From contig JBKPCV010000033.1 in NCBI GenBank assembly GCA_046727575.1, positions 16,947-80,946 on the forward strand: a stretch of DNA of 64,000 nt. The letters run 5' to 3'. Shown here piece after piece: positions 35,444 to 44,387 of this stretch. How positions within the stretch are numbered: the first letter of the stretch is position 1; every line of letters starts with the position of its first letter. The stretch is from DASPTH01 sp046727575. Its GTDB lineage: Bacteria > Actinomycetota > Acidimicrobiia > IMCC26256 > DASPTH01. The translations under genes and the position numbers were made by a program. The notes beneath the pieces were generated by a model. The model was given only the letters and a program-made list of their open reading frames with translations, did no database searches and had not been told where the DNA came from.

Positions 35444-36256
35444 GTGCGACGAATCGGCGTAGGGAGACCGGGGGACAATCGGGGTGCGCCGTTCGACGTC
35501 GTTGCAGTGAAGACCACACCCTCACCGTCGAGCGGCAATCCCTTGGAAGAGCTGGTGGTCACCAGCCGGTTGTCGACCCACGATTCGCTCTTGTTGCAAC
35601 GAGCACTCGAGGAGGGTGTGGTCCGTGTCTACGACGATCACGACGACGCCAAGGAGCGGCACTCCTCGCGGTACCACGTCGGGACGTACTTCACGAGGGA
35701 GAGCGGCGCGGACGACGCGCGGGCCTTCGAGATCCAACTGGTAGAGATCGAGGATTTTCACCCTACGGGCCTGTCGATCGCCGGCGTTGAGTTCCCGGCG
35801 CCGTACCGCTACACGGAGAACTTCCGAGGTATGGGGTTGGAGATCGTCGCCCGCCTCAAGGTCAGCGCCGACGAGCTGGACCAGCTCTACGAGCTGTCGA
35901 TCACTGATCCCCACGAGGTAGTGCGCCACGGTGTCACCGAAGAGTCGCGCTTGATGTCGCTGCTCGTCACCGCTTGGTCGCCGGCACCTGATGAGATCGC
36001 GACGTGCGAGGTGTGGTTGGGCGATCCGAGAGAGGTGGACAGCGACTGGGCCCTAGTGGCGAAGTCGGTCCGCATGGGCCGCGACGCACTGGCTGGGGTC
36101 GACGCCCTGCTGGCGGCGTTGGAGCAGCGAGGGGTGCTCCCGGCTGACGCCATCGACGCGATCCGAGAGGATGCGGGGCGCCGACGCCGTGACTTGCACT
36201 TCCACATGTTCGAGGTCCACGACCTCGAAACGGATGTTCAATGGCGCAGGAGCTGA
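35444..36256 (+). CDS. Hypothetical protein, intact, unknown function
   Basis: A 270-residue acidic soluble protein that I do not recognise. Readable segments include TSRLSTHDSLLLQRALEEGV, VRVYDDHDDAKERHSSRYHV, YRYTENFRGMGLEIVARLKV and a long C-terminal helical part (DALLAALEQRGVLPADAIDA). No membrane segment, signal peptide, P-loop or metal motif is evident. GTG at 35,444 has GGGG six bases upstream; an in-frame GTG at 35,507 is an alternative. The uninterrupted frame in a decayed region suggests it is functional or recently acquired. Confidence 0.5.
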   Translation: MRRIGVGRPGDNRGAPFDVVAVKTTPSPSSGNPLEELVVTSRLSTHDSLLLQRALEEGVVRVYDDHDDAKERHSSRYHVGTYFTRESGADDARAFEIQLVEIEDFHPTGLSIAGVEFPAPYRYTENFRGMGLEIVARLKVSADELDQLYELSITDPHEVVRHGVTEESRLMSLLVTAWSPAPDEIATCEVWLGDPREVDSDWALVAKSVRMGRDALAGVDALLAALEQRGVLPADAIDAIREDAGRRRRDLHFHMFEVHDLETDVQWRRS

Positions 36257-36430
36257 TCCGCAGTTGCCTCCGCTCCCGGGCCTACTAGGTGGTTTCGAGT
36301 GGTCAGGCCAGCTCGACCGTCGAGTTCGTCGTGATCCCCGGCGGTCCCCACGCGCTGTTCCGCCAGTTTCGCCGGTCTGGAAACGGGGAATCACGGCGGC
36401 GCTGGCAGCAGCCGGGCGACAGTACAGGAG

Positions 36431-36712
36431 GTGCAGGGACAGTTGGATGAGCACACTCCTCGTCGTTCGCGCGCCCCGGCGCGTTTTCGTGTCACACCGA
36501 TAGTGGTCCTGGCGCTCGTGCTCCTGGTGATCGTCGTGGTGCTCGCGGCGGCGAACTCCCAGAAGGTCACGGTTGACTTTGTCTTCGAGGACTATGAGGT
36601 GCCGCTTGCGGTCGTCATCGCCGGCACGGGACTTATCGGCTTGGTCGTGGGCTGGCTCTTAGGCCGATTCGGCGTGATGAGCTGGCTCCTCGACCGGTAC
36701 CGCAAGCCCTAG
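36431..36712 (+). CDS. LapA-domain (DUF1049) membrane protein
   Basis: A 93-residue inner-membrane protein. A basic tail precedes helix 1 (PIVVLALVLLVIVVVLAAAN, about 23-42); the periplasmic connector NSQKVTVDFVFEDYEVPLAV leads into helix 2 (VIAGTGLIGLVVGWLLGRF). That arrangement is the LapA/DUF1049 domain, in proteobacteria linked to lipopolysaccharide assembly control and in actinobacteria of unknown role. Start choice is unsure: GTG at 36,431 directly follows AGGAG, and TTG at 36,443 is better spaced. Confidence 0.75.
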   Translation: MQGQLDEHTPRRSRAPARFRVTPIVVLALVLLVIVVVLAAANSQKVTVDFVFEDYEVPLAVVIAGTGLIGLVVGWLLGRFGVMSWLLDRYRKP

Positions 36713-36952
36713 CAGCCGCTAGCCATCCGCGTAGGTCGCTTGCCGAAGGTGCCTCCGCGCCACACAAAAAGGGCCACGTCTGAAGTTGGCCGAAGACCGC
36801 GTGCCAGTCGGACGATTCGGTACACGGAACCAGGCGTACCGAACCGCCGTTATACGGGTGACGTTCTGTCGCGGGCGCAGTTACTAGCCGGAGCCCACCC
36901 CCGGGCAATCCGAGTAGGCGGTAGGAGCTGCTCAGCTTCCGAAGCGCTGAAC

Positions 36953-37287
36953 CGCAAAGGTCCAGATGTTGGCCTTCTCGATCGCGAGGGCTGTAGCCGC
37001 GTTGTACCCCGTCGGGGGTCGAGTGGGGTTCACTGAGAACTTGTGCGCCTCGGCCCAACCGCGGAGTAGTGCTCATCCGGGTCGTCAACACGGACATACG
37101 TCTAGCCGTGCCCAACGTGCGAGCCGTGCAGCATCTCAGGGCGATCGGTTTGCGTGACCGCAACGCCTCCCTCCCACCGAACCTCGGCTGCGTTGTCGTC
37201 CATCCAGACCACGCCGAGTCCGAACACGTCGTGGAGTTCCTGCATGGAACGCTTCATGTCTAGGTAGGTGAGCAGCGCGCAGATCAT
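36953..37287 (-). pseudogene. VOC-family (glyoxalase-like) protein with nonsense codon and frameshift
   Basis: ATG at 37,287 starts MICALLTYLDMKRSMQELHD, then FGLGVVWMDDNAAEVRWEGG and VAVTQTDRPEMLHGSHVGHG, a clear VOC-superfamily domain. A TAG at 37,102-37,104 replaces the aromatic codon expected after GHG; the same frame goes on TYVRVDDPDEHYSA. The C terminus is found in another frame as VLSEPHSTPDGVQRGYSPRD and REGQHLDL, ending near 36,953. Two independent lesions mark it as a true pseudogene. Confidence 0.75.
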
Positions 37288-37549
37288 CGTGAGATTCTTG
37301 CAGAGCCTTGCCCGATCAGATCAGCCGCACCGTGCGGGTGAGGTTTTGTCGCAGTGAACCGCTGGCGGAAGGAGCGCAGCGCGCGGGCAATCCCGCGCGT
37401 CAAGTAATCCCGCAGACGAGATGGGCGACGGGGTTCGAGGCCGTCGTACTCGTCCGGCCATCGACGGGTGGAGCTACATCCCGCAAGACGGCCCCGAAAC
37501 GGACGACGTTCCTGACTGCTCGCCGGCCTACGTGCGAGCTCAGGCGGTG

Positions 37550-37643
37550 TTAGAAGACAAGCATCACGACGCCAGCTACCAACAACAATGACGATGCACC
37601 CCACTCCCACGACATACCAGCGCACCGGGTCGCGCCTGCTCAT
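37550..37643 (-). pseudogene. Possible tiny membrane protein with one-base frameshift
   Basis: ATG at 37,643, preceded by a GGGAG-type site, encodes MSRRDPVRWYVVGVGCIVIV. In the original frame it becomes polar, but a one-base shift yields LLVAGVVMLVF and a TAA at 37,550, giving a single-helix protein of about 31 residues like the other tiny membrane proteins here. The evidence is modest. Confidence 0.3.
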
Positions 37644-37748
37644 CTCCCGCAGTACAAGCCGCGAGGAACCGATATCGGCACCTGAACAACGGCCGCGGTC
37701 GTGATGGTGCGCGGCCACGAGGAGTAGAGCGCGCTGGGGCTCAATTCG

Positions 37749-38183
37749 TTACGTGGCCGCGGCCATGTAGCCAGCCGTTACCTCGTTCTTGCGCGCTGAG
37801 AAGGCAGAGAGGACTTCTTCCTTCTCGCGCGGCGGCACTTTGAAGAAGTCAAGGGTGCGCCCAAGCTCGGCCGAGACCTCGTCGAATTCCTCTGGCGAGA
37901 TCTTGAGTTCACGATGCGCCTCCTCAAGACCCACCTCAGTCTTTCCCGGCTTTGTGGGTGTGTATTGGAGCGGCCCGCCAGAGACCGCGCAGACCCACAG
38001 AGTTCGCATGAACTTGAGGCCTGGCAACCTATCTAACTGCTTGGTGTGCCACTCCCGGAGAGCTGGGTTGTTCGAAGGCTTCCCAACGATCGGGTTCTGC
38101 ACAACCGCGTCGCTGAAGTGGTCAACCACCGCCGCGATGGCGAAGACGCCACCAAGCCGTACGTACAGACTCTCGTCGGCCAT
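37749..38183 (-). CDS. Truncated hemoglobin, group 1-like
   Basis: A 144-residue heme protein of the 2-on-2 globin type. SLYVRLGGVFAIAAVVDHFS is the group 1 N terminus; the proximal region normally containing His in an H-x-x-L pattern is diverged (GGPLQYTPTKPG, then EEAHRELKISPEEFDEV, where the His of EEAHREL matches the usual M-x-x-x-H-x-x-L proximal His). Possible roles are oxygen or NO handling. ATG at 38,183 has GGAGG eight bases upstream; an open frame extends 10 codons further. Intact. Confidence 0.78.
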   Translation of the reverse strand: MADESLYVRLGGVFAIAAVVDHFSDAVVQNPIVGKPSNNPALREWHTKQLDRLPGLKFMRTLWVCAVSGGPLQYTPTKPGKTEVGLEEAHRELKISPEEFDEVSAELGRTLDFFKVPPREKEEVLSAFSARKNEVTAGYMAAAT

Positions 38184-38267
38184 GTTCACAACCTCCGCAA
38201 TCATGAGCGTCAAACACCCTTCGACGCTTCATCACCTTGCGCTTGATCCATCCGTACTTCGTTGTAC

Positions 38268-38432
38268 TTACTGGCGCGGTGACTGTCGCGGAGAAAGTCG
38301 CGACGCCAGGTAGCCCCCGCCACTACCGCTACCGCCGCCTGAAGACAGGGCGATCGCGACGCCGATCGCGACAACCAGCAGTGCGACCACCCAAACGAGA
38401 GGACGACGCGACACCCGTTCAAAGGCTGGCAT
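38268..38432 (-). CDS. Tiny single-helix membrane protein with Gly/Ser tail
   Basis: A 54-residue product from an ATG with an excellent site (AGGAG six bases upstream). MPAFERVSRRPLVWVVALLV opens one membrane helix (to about residue 30), then SSGGGSGSGGGY and a polar C terminus. The basic N-terminal side predicts an Nin-Cout orientation, leaving a flexible Gly/Ser tail outside. It is similar in plan to 39,262-39,396, whose tail is QGSGTGY. Function unknown. Confidence 0.55.
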   Translation of the reverse strand: MPAFERVSRRPLVWVVALLVVAIGVAIALSSGGGSGSGGGYLASRLSPRQSPRQ

Positions 38433-39082
38433 CTCTTTCTCCTCGCTCAAGTCACGGCGAAGAGTTCTACGAGCGTCTGACCCGAAGGGGATTGCGCCCT
38501 CCGCTGACCGGCGCCGCCGATTCAAGGTCACCGAGCAAGCGCGGCCCGCTCCGCGGTGCGCGGTGGTCATGCCGATCGGCCGTCGTTCCGGTAATCTCCG
38601 AGCACCTCGGTCGCGGCCGGTGCCTCGCTCGCTGGTCGACACACCCGCACCAGAGCGGGCACTCGGTGCGGATGCCTCACGCGTTCGGTCGCCGCGGTCG
38701 TTGTGATCTGGCTTGCTCGTACTCGTCGCGATGCCGCGGATTGGTATGTCACGGGTCGGGCTGATCTCGCTGGTCGGGCTCTGGGTCGCTGCGTCTAGCA
38801 CCGCCAACTTGGCGTGGCGTGCGCAGCGGAGTTTCGCCAGAGTGGGGTCGAGTCCGGCGGCCGCTGTTACTGGCTGTGGATGCCGCGACCGGCGAGGAGC
38901 GGTGGCGGGCGGAGACGGCGGGTTTTCTTGTCATCGAGGATGGGTCGGCTCGTCGGACATGGCTGGCCCCGCACGGCGCTGCCGTACCGCGCTGTTGTCG
39001 ACCCGATTCGGGCTTGTGACTGTCCCGCTGCACGCGACATCACCGTGGGCCTTGACCGCTTCACGCAGCGAGCTTTCCGAGG

Positions 39083-39168
39083 TGCCCCCGCCCGAACCTG
39101 TACCTCCGCCCGAACCGGTCCCGGCACCGGAGCCAGTCCCGCCACCGGAGCCGGTCCCTCCACCTCTC
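39083..39168 (-). repeat. Gly/Ser-type minisatellite, inverted relative to 34,396-34,500
   Basis: On the minus strand the units read GGTTCGGGCGGAGGTACAGG-like and encode repeated GGGTGSG; on the plus strand they read PPPEPVPPPEPVP. The composition and 18/36-bp periodicity match the array at 34,396-34,500 in opposite orientation, so the two could recombine and invert the 4.7 kb between them. Confidence 0.45.
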
Positions 39169-39261
39169 GATTTGAGCAGGCGCGACCCTTAGACGACGAA
39201 GCCGCAAGCCGAAGACGCCGGTATCGTGAATTGGAACCGAGCGAACTGAGAGTCCAATCTG

Positions 39262-39396
39262 ATGCGGTACGGCCCGAAGCACGAAAAGTTGGAGTGGATC
39301 CGTGATCGGTGGCTCGTGATCCTCGTGGTGCTGGTCCTTGTCGCTGGGATCGTTTCGGCGTTGCTTCTCACCCAAGGTTCGGGTACTGGCTACTAG
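39262..39396 (+). CDS. Tiny single-helix membrane protein (44 residues)
   Basis: ATG at 39,262 encodes a charged N-terminal half (MRYGPKHEKLEWIRDRW), one strong membrane helix (LVILVVLVLVAGIVSALLL) and a short tail TQGSGTGY. The upstream site is weak. The length, single helix and Gly-rich tail match 38,268-38,432. No known family recognised. Confidence 0.45.
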   Translation: MRYGPKHEKLEWIRDRWLVILVVLVLVAGIVSALLLTQGSGTGY

Positions 39397-39702
39397 CGGC
39401 TGAGAACGACGAAGCCCCGCCACCAGGACCGGGGGAGGGCAACATCGAATCGTGGGCGCGGGTCGGGCTACGAGCCGCTGTTTGCCGAGTCGACGGCCAG
39501 GCGTCGTCGAACTTGCTCTGCACCTGAACGCAGAGGAACACAGCCGCGAGCTCCACGCGCCATATCTGCCAGTGAGTATGTGATCTGTCGTTGGGGTCCA
39601 CCATCGCGTTGATGGCGGCCGCTACGTTCAGCGCCCGCACGTTGGTCTGACTTGTTGTTGCACCGAGGTTGTTGGGTGCTTGTCGACCGGCGGCGCGGTC
39701 GG

Positions 39703-39906
39703 AATGCCAACGACCGGCTCTCGGCGCTCGTACAGCTCGCCACGCCGCTCGGTCTCTTCGCCGAAGAGATGGACCCCACCAGCCTCGATCACCTCGGCAA
39801 CTATCCCCAGGCGCTCACCCACGCCGCGCTCATCCAAGCCGCACTCGCGCTCCGAGACGCCCAAGCCCCACCAGCTCCGCAAGGAACCACAATCGACGGG
39901 TCATGA
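39703..39906 (+). pseudogene. Glycoside hydrolase family 15-like C-terminal fragment
   Basis: This frame encodes RLSALVQLATPLGLFAEEMD, PTSLDHLGNYPQALTHAALI and QAALALRDAQ, the C-terminal signature of GH15 glucoamylase/trehalase-like enzymes (normally GLFSEEVDP...LGNFPQAFSHIGLI). Only the last 60 or so residues remain; there is no catalytic barrel upstream. A remnant left by deletion. Confidence 0.65.
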
Positions 39907-39959
39907 TGACCGACAGGACCATGCTCACTGCGACCAGTCGTCAGCAATGGGTCGCGGTT

Positions 39960-40474
39960 TCAGCCCGACGTGGCGACGCCGCTCACCGCTTTCAAGATGT
40001 CGTCGTGCTCAACATCGAACTTGTCACACAGGCGATGCAGTAGCTGAGTGTTCATGAGCGCGAACCCCACGCCCTGCTGCACTTCCTTGGTGACCTTCGT
40101 GTTCTCGGTTAGGAGGTCGTTGTCGTGCAACGCCAGCTAGCTGCTGATGGCGTCCTGACGCTTCGCCGCGATGAGAAGCGCCGCCGCTTGTACGCCGCGA
40201 GCATCGACAAGAACAGGTTCAACAGGATGTATGGGTACGGGTCGAAGCCATGCTCGCCGCGGCTGCCCCCGAAATAGAACACCGGTTTGAGGATGGCCCA
40301 GAGAATCATCACGCCGAAGAAGCAACAGACGAAGACCCACGATCCCATGGCGTTGCGCATTGCGTCCGCTGCCCGCTCACCGACCGTGAGTTGATCCGCC
40401 TTACGGACCGCCGGGTGCTTGTGCCACTTACCACCCTCAATGGCCATTGGCTTTGTCTCTCTCGTCACGTACAC
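39960..40474 (-). pseudogene. DUF1003 membrane protein, frameshifted with nonsense codon
   Basis: The first part reads VGERAADAMRNAMGSWVFVC, WAILKPVFYFGG and FDPYPYILLNLFLSMLA, the conserved core of DUF1003 (two membrane helices). At about 40,200 the frame shifts; VQAAALLIAAKRQDAISS continues in the next frame, then a TAG replaces the expected Glu codon, and LALHDNDLLTENTKVTKEVQ plus HRLCDKFDVEHDDIL finish the family C terminus at 39,960. With two lesions it cannot make a full product. Confidence 0.75.
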
Positions 40475-40912
40475 CTCCAGCTACTCTCTGGCGCCGTCAA
40501 TCGCATGCCGTCCAGGTCCCGGCGTGGCATCCCCCACCGCTCGTTCGACAGCTCCCAGTCCTACAAGTGCGGCCGCGAGACGCAGGGACGAAAGCTGCCG
40601 GTCAGTGCGCGGCAGCGGTCGCGAGGATGGCAGCGTCGGCACATGGGCGGCGGCGCCTTGGAGCTATCCGTGAGAGTTTGTAGCTGCGGGCTACGTCGTC
40701 AAGGAGCGACGGCTGTCGGAACCGTTGCCACTAGCAGCGTGACAATGGAGTGTTCGAGGGCCGTCAGGCCGACGAAGCCGGACCCGACGCGCACTGAACG
40801 CGAAGTCGCGTAACGACCCGGCCGTCGAAACGGGGACGTTCTCGAGCGGCTCTGCTCGCGCGCGCAGGCTGCCCAGCGGTGGGCGCCGGTCGGGCTGGGT
40901 GAACGGCGAGGC

Positions 40913-42121
40913 TCACGATCGTGTCGGGTCTCGGGGTCCGTGGCTGGGTCGGTGTGTGCCGGCGATGCCGGCGGCATAGACGAGCACGGTGATCATGAGC
41001 AGGACCGCGAGGGCGGCGAGTCCCGTGGTCGTCGTCGGTTGAAGCGTGACGGCAGTGAGCGCCCCGAGGACCCAGATGAGCTGGTAGAGGGTCTCGAAGC
41101 GGGCGAATGCTCGGCCGCGGGCGGCGTCGGGGGCGTCGCGTTGGAGGATGCTGTCGAAGCCTTGGCGGCCGATGGTGACTGCACAGATGACCGCGAAGAC
41201 CGCGGCGAGTTCGCTGCCCCGCTCGAGGTGCACGGCGGCGGCGAGTGAGCCGAGCCCGGCGGTGAGCAACGCGATGACGAGGAGGGGTTCCTCGCGGCGC
41301 AAGTGGCGGCGGAAGAAGGGGCTGACGAGCGTTCCGGACAGTCCTCCCAGGACGCCACTCAGTGCAATCGCACCGAAGAACCAGAGGGGCTCGCCGGAGC
41401 GCTTGAGCGCGAAGGCGACCAAGAAGGTCAGGAAGCCGACCGCGGCGCGCAGCACGCTCATCGCCCCAGCAGAGAGTCGGACGGTCGGCGCGCGGAGTTC
41501 CTGCTGTTCGAGCGTGGCCGGCGGCAGCTGCGTCGTCTGATTGGGCCCGATCCGCACCGCGAAGACGGCGCCGGCGAAGTACACGAGGGAAGCGACGCGC
41601 AGGACCCCGGTGGCGCTCCCGAGAGTCAGGATGCCGGTCGCAATGCCGCCGCCAACGAGACTCGCGATGGTGGAGATCCGCGCCAGTCGCGAGTTTGCTT
41701 CGACGAGGTCCGCGTTGTCTCCGATCATGGCAGGCACGAGCGCGCTCTTGCTGACGGAGTAGGCCTTGCCGAAGACGAGGACTCCGAAGGCCTCGGGATA
41801 GAGCAGCACGGTGCGAAGATCCCCGGCGATGAAGAGACACAGGATCCCTCGCACCAAGCAGGTGAAGGCCACGACCAGGTGTCGGGCGGAACCGAACCGG
41901 TCGATGAGCGGTCCGATCAGCGGCGCGAGCACCAGGAACGGCGCCAGCGTCAAGGCCAGGTACACGATGACGCGTGGTCGCGCCGCGCCCACGGAAACGT
42001 TGAAGAACAGCGACCCGGCGAGCGACACCGCGAAGAACGCGTCTGCGCCGGTGCTGCACGCATGGGTGTAGGAGAGTCTCGCGATCGACTTCGGGCCGAC
42101 GATGCGCTCCAAGAGCGTCAT
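40913..42121 (-). CDS. MFS-type membrane transporter
   Basis: A 402-residue polytopic protein with about 12 helices. Recognisable points are the motif A-like loop GPLIDRFGSARHLVVAFTCL (near residue 72) and a matching loop in the second half (SPFFRRHLRREEPLLVIALL). ALVPAMIGDNADLVEANSRL resembles MFS proteins of the EntS/NreB-like group (usually ALLPALVPxxxLxxANAL), where the role is drug or metal export. It is intact, unlike many neighbours. Convergent or isolated; no operon partner. Confidence 0.75.
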   Translation of the reverse strand: MTLLERIVGPKSIARLSYTHACSTGADAFFAVSLAGSLFFNVSVGAARPRVIVYLALTLAPFLVLAPLIGPLIDRFGSARHLVVAFTCLVRGILCLFIAGDLRTVLLYPEAFGVLVFGKAYSVSKSALVPAMIGDNADLVEANSRLARISTIASLVGGGIATGILTLGSATGVLRVASLVYFAGAVFAVRIGPNQTTQLPPATLEQQELRAPTVRLSAGAMSVLRAAVGFLTFLVAFALKRSGEPLWFFGAIALSGVLGGLSGTLVSPFFRRHLRREEPLLVIALLTAGLGSLAAAVHLERGSELAAVFAVICAVTIGRQGFDSILQRDAPDAARGRAFARFETLYQLIWVLGALTAVTLQPTTTTGLAALAVLLMITVLVYAAGIAGTHRPSHGPRDPTRS

Positions 42122-42268
42122 GGTCGTCTCCGGACCCGATCAACAGTTACTGCCGCCGACCGGTCGGCAGCGCGAGCGGAGCGAGATGACGCTCCAGTGC
42201 CGGGCGATGTGGCACCCTGCGCTGGTAGGTTGTTTGCACGCTCGAGCAACCGCAAGCGAGGCGATGCT

Positions 42269-42745
42269 GTGCGACGAACCTTCGTCCTGGCAGCCTCGGT
42301 CGTAGCTGTCATGACCGCGTGTACCGGCGGGGGCTCCAACACCAGCGACCGACCCGCCGCCATCTACTCCGCCGTGATCCGCGCGGTCCTCGCTGACACG
42401 TCGCATCCCAAGATCAGTTCGGACACCAGCGTCTTCGTCGTTGCCGCCCACGAGCGCGCGCCCATCCCCTTCGAAGTACAAGCCGACATCGTCGCCGAGC
42501 TGCACGAACTCGCCACGATCCGTTTTGTTGACCACCGCGTCGAAGCAATCGACGACTCCAGCCCGACCAGGCCCGTCAACGACAACGGCATCCTCATTAC
42601 GCTCGGCAAGATACCCAGCCGAGCGAACACCGTCACCGTCAAAGCCGGCCGCTACCTCAACGCCACCGACACCGTGGCATACCGCGTCACCGTCAAACGA
42701 ACCAACGCCCACTGGAAACCGATCGCAACGACCAGCCAACCGTGA
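42269..42745 (+). CDS. Predicted lipoprotein of unknown function
   Basis: GTG at 42,269 gives VRRTFVLAASVVAVMTACTG, a signal peptide ending in a lipobox (VMTAC) with Cys at residue 18 and a Gly/Ser linker, so the protein should be lipid-anchored outside the cytoplasmic membrane. The mature 140 residues contain AIYSAVIRAVLADTSHPKIS, VFVVAAHERAPIPFEVQADI and GRYLNATDTVAYRVTVKRTN. No known domain is apparent. Intact. Confidence 0.6.
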   Translation: MRRTFVLAASVVAVMTACTGGGSNTSDRPAAIYSAVIRAVLADTSHPKISSDTSVFVVAAHERAPIPFEVQADIVAELHELATIRFVDHRVEAIDDSSPTRPVNDNGILITLGKIPSRANTVTVKAGRYLNATDTVAYRVTVKRTNAHWKPIATTSQP

Positions 42746-42832
42746 CCAAGAACAAGCACAACTCGCGATTTTCGATCTTCTCCAGGTAACCGTGTTGCTG
42801 GTGACCGAACTCGTCACCAACACGGCGTCACC

Positions 42833-43585
42833 GTGGGGTTCCTCCGGCGGTTCACCCGCCGCAGCTTCGAGGCACGCCGACCGCTCAAGATCGGGCTCGC
42901 AGTGCTCGGGTCGATGTCCTTCCAGGGCTCGTTGATCGGTTGGGTCGCCGACCATCGTCGACACCACCGGTATGCCGACCGGCCGGGCGACCCCCACTCG
43001 CCCACCTGGCGAGGTGCCGACCACCTGTCGGGATGGCGCGGCCTCTTCCACGCGCACGCCGGGTGGTTCTACTACAACGAGACCAGCCCGCGCTCCGAGT
43101 ACGCAGCGGACTTGCTCGCTGATCCCGACTTGGTGGTGATCGACCATCTCTTCGTGCCGTGCTGCGTAGCAACCCTCATGCTGCCCTTCGGTGTCGGGTA
43201 CCTCGTGACCGGCACGTTGGCCGGTGCCCTCGGTGCGCTGGTGTGGGCGGGGGTCCTGCGAGTCGGCATCGGCCACAACCTGACGTGGTCGATCAACTCC
43301 ATCTGCCACCGCTTCGGCAAGCGGCCGTTCCGCACCCGCGACAACAGCACGAATGTCGCGGTCCTCGCGCTATTCACCGGGGGCGAGTCGTGGCACAACG
43401 CCCACCACGCATTCCCGACCTCGGCCCGTCACGGGGCGGACCGCTTCCAGCTCGACACGTCAGCTGCGCTGATCCGCCTCTTCGAGCGTCTCGGCTGGGC
43501 AACCAACGTGCACTGGCCCTCCGCCCGGCAGCTCGACGCTCGACGCTTCGGCACGCCCGCGGGTGCGGCGGGACGTGCATCCTGA
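42833..43585 (+). pseudogene. Delta-9 acyl-lipid/acyl-CoA desaturase, N-terminally truncated
   Basis: A 250-residue stretch of a membrane fatty-acid desaturase. SMSFQGSLIGWVADHRRHHR holds histidine box 2 (HRRHH) and GGESWHNAHHAFPTSARHG box 3 (HNAHH); GIGHNLTWSINSICHRFG is also typical. Box 1, expected as HRLxTHR, reads RRFTRR, and the first membrane helices are absent. Just upstream, VLLVTELVTNT is the start of an anti-sigma-factor/HATPase motif (LLVTELVTNAxxHG), and the junction lies at 42,820-42,835. The gene is a recombination product and probably inactive. Confidence 0.75.
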
Positions 43586-44387
43586 GTTGGCGGCGAAGCG
43601 CCACGTCGCCGCCTCGCGGAAGCCCTTTCTTCGTCCCCCTTCGCCCTACGCGGTGGGTTCCGGTGAGCCCTCTTCAGTGGCGCCTTCTCAGCTGGCCTGT
43701 CTGGCTTCCCACCCGGTTCCCTGCGACGTCATCGACGCTCGAACTGGTTCCGCGGCCGTGGCGATCCTCGAGGGCTGCTCCTGACCGTCGACCTTCGGGT
43801 ATCGCAACCCGCCCAGCCGAATACCGTGCGCCTCATGCGGCCGCGAATGTTGGCCACGACCCCGATGCGAGCTCGCTTCGGTCGAACCACTGACCACAGC
43901 CGCGGCATTGCGGTGGCGACCTTCAACCGGCGATCAACGCGGTGACCTCCCCAGTGACGACAAGGTCGAGGTGATTGCCTACGTCCCCGTCCGAGTCCCG
44001 GCCGGCCAGTGCGAGTGGCATATGCACGGTTCCGACGAATCGGTATGACGCCATGGACCGCGTCCCGCGGGTGGCGGCGTGACGTCGCTCGAGGCGAAGA
44101 CCCGCTACGCGTTCGGTTCCGCGGAACTCCAGTCGTGCGTCACCAACCCTGCTTTGCCACCTTCGAAGTCGGTCCAGCTGATGACGGCGAGGTTCGGCAC
44201 TGCAATCGGGCCAGTCCTGATGCTGGCCACGTGCGCCGATGGACGGACAGCGCTGGCAGGTCGTAGCCGGGCAATGCAGCACGACCGGAGCTACTCGCGC
44301 TTCCAAATGGCTCTTGCAGGTGCCCGTGGCGCGGGTGCATCCGCGAATCTGCAGGTTCTGATCTGATCTGAACTGGGTCAGCGTCGC
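43586..44387. other. 800-bp spacer without a supported gene
   Basis: No frame shows a recognisable domain. A minus-strand frame 43,923-44,054 (MASYRFVGTVHMPLALAGRD, then GNHLDLVVTGEVTALIAG) looks weakly protein-like but lacks a ribosome-binding site. Likely decayed DNA between the desaturase and transposase remnants. Confidence 0.4.

Noticed and set aside
38855..38935. Short PQQ-repeat-like segment (LLLAVDAATGEERWRAETAG)
   Set aside because: Suggestive of one propeller blade, but isolated and too short to call a gene remnant with confidence.
43923..44054. 43-residue minus-strand frame
   Set aside because: Weakly protein-like but no ribosome-binding site, no known family and located among remnants.
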